NCBI RefSeq assembly: GCF_000090795.2 | Contig: NW_003546639.1 | Coordinates: 47,989-83,212 of the forward strand | From: Amphimedon queenslandica | Taxonomy: Eukaryota; Porifera; Demospongiae; Haplosclerida; Niphatidae | Direction of reading: 5' to 3' | DNA: 35,224 bases | Part shown: positions 20,820-30,225 of the stretch, piece by piece | How positions within the stretch are numbered: position 1 is the stretch's first letter | Layout of the letters: each line of letters opens with the position of its first letter | The notes under the pieces: generated by a model | Database searches by the model: none | Seen by the model: only the letters and a program-made list of their open reading frames with translations | Told to the model about the DNA's origin: nothing | Translations under genes and position numbers: made by a program

Positions 20820-22651
20820 ATGGCTACCCGTGGCTTGATGCGTTTGTCTGGCCTGTGCTTTAGGAATTATAGCACGCTCTACAGGCGAGCGAGCCTCATC
20901 GCTCAGTTCAGAAGCATCAAGAAACAATACCCCGAACACCTTCTTCTCTTCCAAGTTGGAGACTTTTACGAGATATTCGGAGAAGATGCTGGTAAGTAAA
21001 GCCACACTCTGAAATTATAATGAGAATTTCTACTTCCTAGTAAAATTTTGATTCTTGGGAGGCTTGTGCAACATATTTTTTTACTTATGTATAGTCAATT
21101 TTTGATTTGCAAATGCACAAATTTTAAATCACTGCAAAATTAAACTATAAAAATTTAATAGCTATTCACAAATTATTATATTCTCCTAAAATTTCATGTC
21201 ATAGCTCTAGTATCCAGTAGGACATCATTACGTACTTGCATAAGAAAGAAGACACTACTCGCTGGGTTTCCCATCAGAGCTTTGGCCGAATGGCAGAAAA
21301 CCCTCCTTCAGGCTGGCTTCAAACTAGCTGTATGCAACCAGATACAAGAAAGGTAACGAATAATATTATACCGTATAGTGGGAAATTTTGGAGGGAGTTA
21401 AATTTGATGAATTGCTAAATTTTAGTGATTGGCAAATTTGTGACGATGTGCCATTGAACATCCACATAATGGCTCAAAATGGTCGATTTTTATTTTGGCG
21501 AATGGCTATCAAAATGTCAAATTTGCTAAATTTAACTCCCTCCAAAATTGCCCACTATACGGTATATGTACTTCATTTTTACTAACAGCTCATTACACGT
21601 TTTAGGTCTCCGAATGGTAAACTAATGAATCGTGAGGTAGTCCAGTTGATTACACCTGGTACACTCCTTGAACCAGAGGGAGACGCCGCTAACCACTTGA
21701 TGTCCATAGTACCAGGACCAGAGGAAAACCTTGGCATAGCTTGGCTAGAGCTCTCGACCTCAAAATTTCAAGTAATGACTGAAATAACAGGACCACAAAA
21801 TAAATTATTTTTACTCCATTACTTGTATGTATATTATTTTGAAAATTTTGTACTATGCATGTATATATAGCTAGAGATAATGTATATTAAATCCCTCCTA
21901 TCAGGTGACAATGATAACTGAGGATCAATTGGATGAACACATTGAAAGGGTATCCCCATCGGAAGTACTGTTATCTGAGAAGACGAATCAGTTACTAAAA
22001 GGAGGAGATATGGGGACCACCCAACACATTCCGTCATCCGTAAAGGGGTTAATTAGTTCGTTGGTTATTAAAGAGTGTCAGATTACGTCAATTCCAGGGG
22101 AGTGGCTAAAAGAGACAGCCGAACCCTCAGAAACGTATAAGTATGTAATAATTTAAAATTAATTAAAAATTATAATTATTTGACAAAAAATTTGTAATAG
22201 ATTTTATGTTTGTGTTTTTGGAATAAAAATCATTAAAAATTATAGTAATTTTCACTGAGTGCAACATAAATTTTATCCCAATAGCAACATATCATTTAAT
22301 CATTATTAATTGCAGGAGCATACTCACTTCACTCAGCAAAGATGGCTACTCTTCCCTGGAGTCTCAAGCCAGCCTCTCAATACTCAACTACATCAGACAC
22401 ACCCAGCGCTCCCTCGTCCCATTCCTCCGCCCTCCTCTCCACTACTCTCACACGAATCATGTGACCATTGATGCTCGCACTAGACGCTCACTTGAATTAG
22501 TAACGTGAGTTATCGTGATGTGATTTTGTGTTAGTTCTGTGTGATTTCAGGCCGTTGTTAGCCAATACAAGAGCACAGACTTTGTTAGGGTGCATTGATA
22601 AGACAGTCACTGCTGGAGGAAAGAGATTAATTAGAGAAAGACTATCGTATG

Positions 22652-22707
<56 letters not shown>

Positions 22708-22721
22708 CATCATGATCATCA

Positions 22722-22767
<46 letters not shown>

Positions 22768-22781
22768 CATCATGATCATCA

Positions 22782-22819
<38 letters not shown>

Positions 22820-23006
22820 GCTTTATATTGCAGGGCACCGCTAACTAATGTGAATGACATTAACAGGTAAATGCAATATAGTACACACACACACACACAC
22901 ACATAATACATTTATATATGCACACACAACATCCTTAAACAATCAGTTAATACATGTATTATATATTCTGATGTAAATGTACATGTATGTACATAATGTG
23001 TATAGT

Positions 23007-23038
<32 letters not shown>

Positions 23039-26000
23039 GTATGTATGTGTATATATATGCATACACACTTTATCCTTTAACAATATTAGTTAATACATGT
23101 ATTATAATATGTGAATGAAATTAACAGGTAAATGCAATACAATACACACACACACATATGTATAATACATATATATATATGCATACATGATACACACACC
23201 ATCCTTTAGTAATTAGTTAATACATGTATTATAATATTCTAATGTACATGTACATGTATGTACACGTGTAGGAGACTCAATGTGGTGGAGTACTTTAAGA
23301 ACAGACAGTGGGAGAGCGACTGGCTAGTCACAGCATTGAAATCAATATGTGATCTTGAGAGGTTCATTCAAAAGGCAAGTACTGGCAAATAGTACATGTA
23401 CATTGTGTATTTGTCATAGCTAAAATTGAAAGATAAGCAATATTAGTAGATACATAATACATATAAGGGGACTGTGTTTTTTTGCATAAATTCATGACAT
23501 TAACTATTGTGAAAAAATTGTAGCAAAAATTATTAATGTATATAGACGTATAGGAAAAATAACTATTGTGAAATGTTACACCTTCTGAAAGTATACCTTC
23601 GATTATATGCAAAGTTGCAAACTAGGCATTAATTAACATCAAGAGTGGATAATTATGTTTGCATTTAAGTTATTTTTTATGTTTGCAGGTGGCAACTGGC
23701 AGAGCAAGTTTAGAAGACTTATTTCTGATAGGAAACACACTTAGTACAACACATGACATCATCCAATATCTTAAGGAAGACTTATCCAAAGAGTCCGACT
23801 TGCAAGAGGAGTTAAGAGGTTTACTGAGTTATACTGAGCTGTTTTACCGAGTTGTTTTACTGAGTAGGTTTACAAGAGTTTCCAAAGTTGACGAAGAAGC
23901 TTAACAGTGCAATATGCAAGAAAAATTTTACGATCAAAAAAGGTTGGCATTACTAAATTTGGGGTCAGTGTTACTAAATTTGGGATTGGTGTTACTAAAT
24001 TTAGAACAGTGGGTTGGGTGCACCCAGTTCTATTATTAGTTAGTAACAGTTGATTGTACAGGTTATTCCATGGAGGCCGACCGTTTACAGAAACAGCTGA
24101 AAGAGAATGAGACACAAGTTGATCTGTTAGCTAACAACATGAAGTAAAATGAACAACACAGACACTATGTGACATACACAATGACACGTGTATTTAATTT
24201 CTTAATTCCCCCCCCCCTCTCTCTCTCTAAATTTTATAATACATTTAGTACATGTACATACATGTACTTACCCAGGGATTTAAAAATATAGTTTATTGAA
24301 TTACGATAGTATAATAAATCTCTGCTCACACTTAACCAATGTACTCCATCATAATTTGGCTAAAAAGTAGCAATGGGATTCTTGTGTTTAGTTTAGTGCC
24401 AGTATATAGTTCAGCTAGCTTTAAAAGACAAGCTCACCCAGTTTGGCAATGTTTAGCTACATTATATCTGAACACCTTTCTCTCTCCCTCCTTCCCTCTC
24501 TCTTTATCATGCCCCCTATCTCACTCTCTTTATCTCTCTCTCTCTCTATCCTCCTTTCTTTCTTTCTCTTTTGTTCTCAGGGAGCGATTCAATCTATCTA
24601 AATTATTAGTCGTTCAACACAAGCAGTTTTATAGGATCCTCGAAACGACAAAGACTCAGGGAAAACACATTGACAGGAGAAGCTTGAGAAGGTAACACAA
24701 GCACGTGTATCTATCAGTAGAACATTCACTATAGTAATGCTACAGTAACTATTGTATCATTTTTATTATTTCTAATAGTGTGGAGGAAACACAATCAGCT
24801 GAAAGATTTAGGTAAGCTTGTGATAGATTTTAAAATGTTATACAGTAATAGATTTGACATACAAGGCTTTAGATTTTCTTTTTCAATAAAATTAAAAGCA
24901 TTCCCATTGTTTGCTTAGTAATCCAGAACTGGAGAAGTTGAATTTAGAGCATCTAAGACTAACGACAGAATATGGACTAATAGAAACGAGAATACAATCA
25001 GAACTACTCGACAAAGTAAATGAACACAAAATGTACATGTACATGAGTACATATATGTACATGTACATGTATCCTGCATTACAGTCAAACCTAGCTATCT
25101 ATTCCGGACACCTTGGACCCAATAAAACTGTCCTCATTATAGAGGTGTCCTTATTTCAGAGGTTTATTAATACACATTACTATTGTATTGGGACTGATAC
25201 TACCTGTCCTCATTATAGAGGCGTCCTTATTTTAGAGTGTCCACAATAGCAGGTTATACTGTACATACTTTTATGTGTTTTTAGGTAAGAGAGAATACTA
25301 GTGATCTATTGGAAGCAGCTCAGGGGCTAGCATCCCTTGATGTCTCGCTTAGTTTAGCAAATGTGGCTAGGAACAAAGTAAAGCAACTTATTATTAATTT
25401 TTTTGCAATCTTTATGGTTGTCTAATTCTCGTTATTTTTTGGGAATTCACAAAATGAGACAAAAATATGTGACATTTTAAAGTGTCACCTCCCCCCACTC
25501 TCTCTCCATTAGAATTATTGTAAGCCTGTACTAACGAATGAGGGTTCAGTCTTTAACATTATCAACGGCTATCATCCTGTCCTATCATCAGCAGTAAAGG
25601 CACAAGTGATTCCTAACGATTGTAAAATGGAGGAGCATAAGACTTGGATCATAACAGGCCCAAATATGGGAGGTATGTAAACAACACAGTAACTATAATG
25701 GATAACAAATGACAGCTAGTACAATATACATGCACATGTACATGCTTATAAACTCATTCATGGATTGTATGCTATATATTTATTATTATAGTAATAGTAC
25801 ATACATGTACATATATGTGTGTGTGTGCTTATACTGAAGTGAATTGCTCATTCTATTATTAAACATGTACAATGTAATGCATTACAATATTGTATTCTAC
25901 CATCATGCCATGTATAAATTGTATTGGATGCTACTGACTGTATATTAAACTGGCAGTATTTTCCATTCAATATATTAATATGTGCTGTATGTACTGGTAT

Positions 26001-26638
26001 TGTATATACAATGTAATCAATAATACAAATATACTGTGTACTCTCATTCCAGGTAAGAGTACTTTCTTGAGGCAGAATGCTCTCATTGTGATATTAGCAC
26101 AGGTACAGCCATAGATGATTCTTTAAAATTGTTAAATTTTTTTTACTATTATTTTATTTTTTATAGATGGGCTCTTTTGTGCCGGCCAATTCAGCTGAGA
26201 TAAGTAAGGAATAAAATAAATATTAAAAATATTTTTATTTTATTTTAAAGGTGTTACTGATAAAGTCTTTGCTCGTGTCGGTGCTAGTGACAACCTTACC
26301 AAAGGACAGTCAACTTTCTACACTGAAATGATTGAGACGGCTCACATACTAAGCACAGCAACTCCAGCATCATTTGTCATACTAGATGAGATTGGTATGA
26401 AAGAATATATTGTTGTACATTTCTTTTCTGTTTAAATTTAACACTTTTATTCTGTGCATATGTGCACGTGTAGGACGTGGTACTGCAACTAGTGAAGGTG
26501 TGGCAATAGCTCAATCAGTTATTGAATACATTCATAAAGCAATAGGTAGGATCATATTGTATACAGTACATAGATGAAACAATCTATATTCTTTTTTCTT
26601 TGTTCCCCTTTCTCCATCTCTCTCTCTCTCTGCTCTCT

Positions 26639-26694
<56 letters not shown>

Positions 26695-27294
26695 CCTCCC
26701 TCCCTCTCTCTCTCTCTGTCTTTTTCTTTCAAGGCTGTCGGACATTATTAGCCACACACTTTCACGAATTAACGGAAACCCTTTCAAACAGATATGATGA
26801 GATTGGCTCTTATTACACTGTAGCTCAACCATGGAGCAATGGGGAGATAATCCTAACATACAAGATAGAGGTGGGAGAGAACCAGATAATGTTAGACTTA
26901 GATCATTATTGCACTGTAGATGGGAAGTACTGATAGTTCTTATGCACTACAGACTGCAAGACTAGCAGGGCTACCTGAACCAGTCTTAGAGAGAGCTCAA
27001 GTGAGTCATTTCCACATACAAATCACAATTAAATAACAATCACATTTGTATCCAGTGTTTAATTCAAAATAATAGTGTTTGCATCTTTTGTTAAGGAGAT
27101 CTCTATTCAAAATGTATTAGTATTATTACCCCCTTGCTATTGAGCTTTCTGTATAGCAAGTTTCTGTATGATTACAGCAAGGATTGATTTTAAATACTAA
27201 TAGCCTATTAAAAGTGACTTATTGTACATTATATTTTGTATAGAACTTGATGTCTGTAAGGAAAGAGGAGATGGAGCCAGTGAATAAAGAATGA
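20820..27294 (+). CDS. MSH1: Mitochondrial-type MutS homologue (MSH1)
   Basis: Twenty-two exons join in phase to 806 residues: 20820-20991, 21205-21352, 21606-21771, 21905-22140, 22316-22504, 22551-22646, 22834-22866, 23272-23374, 23689-23818, 24062-24143, 24581-24691, 24779-24811, 24919-25015, 25285-25377, 25513-25672, 26053-26102, 26167-26203, 26251-26394, 26474-26545, 26734-26870, 26920-27000, 27244-27294. The N-terminus ([23 protein letters not shown]) is Arg/Ser-rich without acids, like a mitochondrial presequence. The mismatch-reading F-Y-E motif follows at 49-51 ([14 protein letters not shown]), then [11 protein letters not shown]. The ATPase has Walker A (TGPNMGGKST, ~610-619), Walker B ([16 protein letters not shown], ~686-700), the THFHEL motif and [18 protein letters not shown]. 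It should bind mismatches in mitochondrial DNA. Its QVG.FYE form resembles yeast MSH1. No plant-type GIY-YIG nuclease is present. The intron after 23374 starts with GC. Confidence 0.9.
21371..21562. mobile_element. 192-bp MITE with TA target duplication
   Basis: Both ends start CCGTATAGTGGG and continue as near-identical inverted repeats for about 35 bp (with AATTTTGGAGGGAGTTAAATTT). A TA dinucleotide flanks each end (21369-21370 and 21563-21564). It has no coding capacity and lies in MSH1 intron 2. The TA duplication suggests mobilisation by a Tc1/mariner-type transposase. Confidence 0.85.
22648..22820 (+). repeat. (TTA)n microsatellite with duplicated CATCATGATCATCAT insert
   Basis: About 170 bp of TTA repeats begin just after the donor of the exon ending at 22646. 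They are broken twice by the same TCATCATGATCATCATCAT block about 60 bp apart, so an interrupted unit was itself duplicated. The Tyr-rich and Ile-rich reading frames here are repeat artefacts. Confidence 0.9.
22846..23271 (+). repeat. Intronic tandem duplication carrying a copy of an exon end
   Basis: In MSH1 intron 7 a block holding AGTTAATACATGTATTAT plus a (CA)n run recurs at about 22945, 23090 and 23216. The copy at 23111-23150 includes GTGAATGAAATTAACAGGTAAATG, a one-base variant of the end of exon 7 and its donor. No acceptor precedes it, so it is a relic. Confidence 0.75.
23947..24010 (+). repeat. Three-copy ~21-bp tandem repeat
   Basis: GTTACTAAATTTGGG or a close variant occurs three times in a row in MSH1 intron 9, between the exons ending at 23818 and starting at 24062. 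No function is evident. Confidence 0.8.
25082..25261. mobile_element. 180-bp pogo/Tigger-like MITE
   Basis: The left end CAGTCAAACCTAGCTAT...CCGGACAC and the reverse complement of the right end CAGTATAACCTGCTATTGTGGACAC are imperfect inverted repeats flanked by TA. Internal GTCCTCATTATAGAGG occurs twice. CAGTCAAACCT-type termini are known from pogo/Tigger-related elements. It lies in MSH1 intron 13 and has no coding capacity. Confidence 0.75.
26612..26732 (+). repeat. Long (CT)n polypyrimidine tract at an MSH1 acceptor
   Basis: About 120 bp of CT-rich sequence run almost without break up to TTTCAAG, the acceptor of the exon starting at 26734. This is far longer than a normal polypyrimidine tract. 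Confidence 0.9.
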
Positions 27295-28115
27295 GACTCG
27301 ATTAAAAACTACTGACTATAACAATTTGCTAACTTTTATCATTATAATTCAATTTATCAACTCCCTAATGCATGACATTCTCTCATTTATTGCTATTAAC
27401 AACAATCCCCATGACCTTTATTTAGTATGGGACTTACACGTGGTCTATTACAACACAAAATAATCTATACAACAGTCCTAGTTTCAGTTTCTTTGTATAC
27501 AGTAAGCTACTGTATCACCTGATTCACCTCTTCTACTGTCCTACATGTATAAAGTATAAAAACATATTCTGCTTGGGCTGACAATAATCCTGTCAACAGT
27601 TTTGCTGCTTGTTTATAAATTGCCGGATTGTTGTAGTGAAAACATTCTAAATTGATTTTCTATTAATATCCATACACATTGATGAAAATATACAGACAGT
27701 TTGTTTAAGAGATGACACAAAAAGCTTTTAGAGAGAGAGAGAGAGAGGGAGGGAGGAAACTGGAAGTAGATATGAAAATATTTTTATAGTGGATAACAAG
27801 CATAAGAAAGAGAGAGAAAGATATAGGGAGAGTGGTTTGTTAGGTAAGAAAAATAATAAAGAAATTAAGGTAGAACTCTATTAGGAGTAAGAATAATATG
27901 ATAGAGAAAAAAATATGAAAGACAGTGATATTTGTGAATGAGAGCACAATTGTGTAAATAGCAGAACACTCATATCATAAAAACTAATAATAATAATAAT
28001 AATAATAATAAGAAATAAATATTAAAGAGCTGATGATGATTTACTGAAGCAGAGTCAAGTCACATGCCTACACTTGCATTATTAAAGAAAACAACAACCT
28101 ACTCTCAATAAATAA
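27295..28115. other. Convergent intergenic stretch
   Basis: Lies between the MSH1 stop and the stop of the minus-strand adaptor-like gene, so it should hold both 3' UTRs. It contains a GAGA run (27731-27757), an (ATA)n run (27985-28010) and AT-rich unique DNA. No open frame or RNA gene was recognised. Confidence 0.6.
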
Positions 28116-29231
28116 TTATTGTTTTCCTTTTGGGAGCTTGAATCCAACATTCATGTATTCGTGAAAACTACTGCTTCTTGTAAGCTGCCGCGGCTTTGAT
28201 GGCAAAGTATTGGACAGTTCTTTGCTGAGTTTCTTAGCACCTGCTGGTTTTGGCTTTGGAGCAGGCGGTAGTTTTTTAATTATATTGGACGGTTGCGATG
28301 CTAATGTAGAAGCAGAAAGATCTTTAGGGATGACTGGTTTGAGTTTAACTTGTGAGAAAGGACTAGGCGAATTAACCCCACTATCAATAGGTGGCCTCAT
28401 TACAGGAAGGGTAGGTATCATGGGTGTCGCTAGTTTCGGAGCTGGTCCTCCTTTTCCAAGTCCATTTTGCTCTTCCTTGTCTTGCACGACATGAACGTAA
28501 TATTCATCGTCAGAGGGAGAGCCGACTTTAGGACCATCGAAATACTCATATTGCTCCTCCAAGTCCATGGTATCCTCTTTTATAAGTCTCAAAGCTTTCA
28601 TCTCGTCGACAGATAAACTTTTCGTAAGGGGCTTGCTACTGCTCGGGACTTTATGCAGACCTGCTTTGCTCGAGTTTGTAATTTTATTTGAGGGGCGAAT
28701 ACAAGGGATATCATACTCATCGTCCCCCACATAAGTTTTATCAGGGGGAGAGAAAGGAGGGGGGGAGAGGGGGTGAATAGAAGGAGGACCACAAGAAGGA
28801 AGATTAGGAGCCTCACCTGGTGTAAGATAAGCTGCAGGTTTTCCCAAACCTCTTTTATCTGTCGAGTTTTGTATTAAAAGCGAAGTGCTGTCTACCATAG
28901 CCGAACTTTCCAAGGATTTCTCCACTTTGCGAGTATACTTGACTGGAATACAAGAGTCTTTGTCACTCAGTACATCATCACTCAGTGAGAGTGAATGGTC
29001 CCTCTTTGGATTCAACTGGACATCGACATTGCCCCCATAACCAAGAGATTTCATAACACGGACTGTAATGATAATAGAGACTATGCTACCAATGATGATT
29101 CCACCAATCACTCCACCAATGGTACCCCCTACAGTGCCAGGAAGACAGCTTTGAGCCTTAGCATAGTGAGGAAGAAAGATGAAGAGTGTTAGAGAGATCA
29201 GCAAGGAATGACTAAGCAACTTTGGCTTCAT
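28116..29231 (-). CDS. Transmembrane adaptor-like protein with phosphotyrosine motifs
   Basis: One intronless frame of 371 residues. A signal peptide (KLLSHSLLISLTLFIFLPHYAKA) leaves an ectodomain of only about eight residues with one cysteine. The membrane span (~33-58) opens with a glycine zipper (GGTIGGVIGGIIIG), which usually favours helix packing. The tail of about 310 residues is Ser/Pro/Lys-rich. It carries tyrosines in acidic SH2-type contexts: Y173 (DDEYDIP), Y228/Y230 (EEQYEYFDG), Y244/Y245 (SDDEYYVHV) and Y359 (HEYMNV, a Grb2-type YxN). It also has proline-rich SH3 candidates (PPPFSPPDK, LPPAPKPKP). The layout matches vertebrate transmembrane adaptors such as LAT and PAG, which scaffold signalling after tyrosine phosphorylation. 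This is resemblance of design, not demonstrated homology. Upstream (29235-29330) is CT-rich. Confidence 0.8.
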   Translation of the reverse strand: MKPKLLSHSLLISLTLFIFLPHYAKAQSCLPGTVGGTIGGVIGGIIIGSIVSIIITVRVMKSLGYGGNVDVQLNPKRDHSLSLSDDVLSDKDSCIPVKYTRKVEKSLESSAMVDSTSLLIQNSTDKRGLGKPAAYLTPGEAPNLPSCGPPSIHPLSPPPFSPPDKTYVGDDEYDIPCIRPSNKITNSSKAGLHKVPSSSKPLTKSLSVDEMKALRLIKEDTMDLEEQYEYFDGPKVGSPSDDEYYVHVVQDKEEQNGLGKGGPAPKLATPMIPTLPVMRPPIDSGVNSPSPFSQVKLKPVIPKDLSASTLASQPSNIIKKLPPAPKPKPAGAKKLSKELSNTLPSKPRQLTRSSSFHEYMNVGFKLPKGKQ

Positions 29232-30225
29232 TTTAGTCCAGTGTATAACAAGATAACAATCTTCTTCTCTCTCTAGTATATAAAACAGGTTGTTGCTTTT
29301 ATTTCTTCTTCAGTTTCAAGTTGCAGCAGCTTCCCTCTCTCTCTCTCTCTTTCCCTCTTCTTCCAAAGTTGTTCTTATATCACAATGCAGCTATTGTGGG
29401 TAGCACTCCCTTTATATAATGGATAGTTTTCCACTTGTACACAAAACTGAACATTGTTATTCTTATCCACTAACTATATACTGACCTACCTACACTTTGG
29501 CCAAAAGAGAGAGTGCCTCTACCTTGAATAAACAAGCTGTATATATATAATACATATGTATACATACATGTATATGTGTATACGGTCTTGTAAACATACA
29601 CAAGCAAATGCAAAGTTGATAAAAATCATTTCCTTTGTTTTGTTTTAAACACAGCAAAAGATGTACACCACAAGAATACATGTACATGCACTTTTATACA
29701 TGTACATGTATATTTACATGTACATGTACACTCAAACTGTTATGCATTAGCACGCTTGATAAATAACATATGAGCTATGTATTGGATATTTTTAGCAGCT
29801 ACGTCAGTCATAGATGTAGATGTACTTATATGTACATGTACACATATGTATATGTACATGTACATATATGTGAATCATGTGTATTTTAAATGATGGATTG
29901 TGAGTACATACTAAATTTAGAATTATGAATACTTTCTTTTCAACTATTAATGCATGTATATTGAAATGCATGTAAGCAAATTATGAAATTATTTCCAACG
30001 TCTTTATTCTGTGCTTTATCGTTAACATAAAAATGACCCAATTCATGGTACACAATAATCCTTTGATGATACTACATAATAAATACAATAATAACAAATA
30101 GAGTTGAAGGTCATATTTACATCAGTGCTCTTCCTTCCTCTGATAAAGAGCTAAAGGACAGTAAAAATTAATGCCTCAGGAGAAGAGCAAAAACTGAGAA
30201 CTAACAAACTTTCATTTTAAAGTAT
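29232..30225. other. Intergenic stretch rich in ACATGT repeats
   Basis: Lies between the adaptor-like gene start and the end of the AASDH-like gene, both on the minus strand. It holds the adaptor promoter side (CT-rich 29331-29353) and palindromic TACATGTACATG tracts at 29675-29730 and 29830-29870. The 3' UTR of the AASDH-like gene should occupy its right end. No gene was seen. Confidence 0.5.

Noticed and set aside
22528-22911. Tyr-repeat and Ile-repeat frames
   Set aside because: They are (TTA)n/(TAA)n microsatellite translations; the real exons are 22551-22646 and 22834-22866.
29275-29287. TATATAAAAC as a TATA box for the adaptor-like gene
   Set aside because: The good match reads on the plus strand, away from the minus-strand gene; the minus reading is weak.
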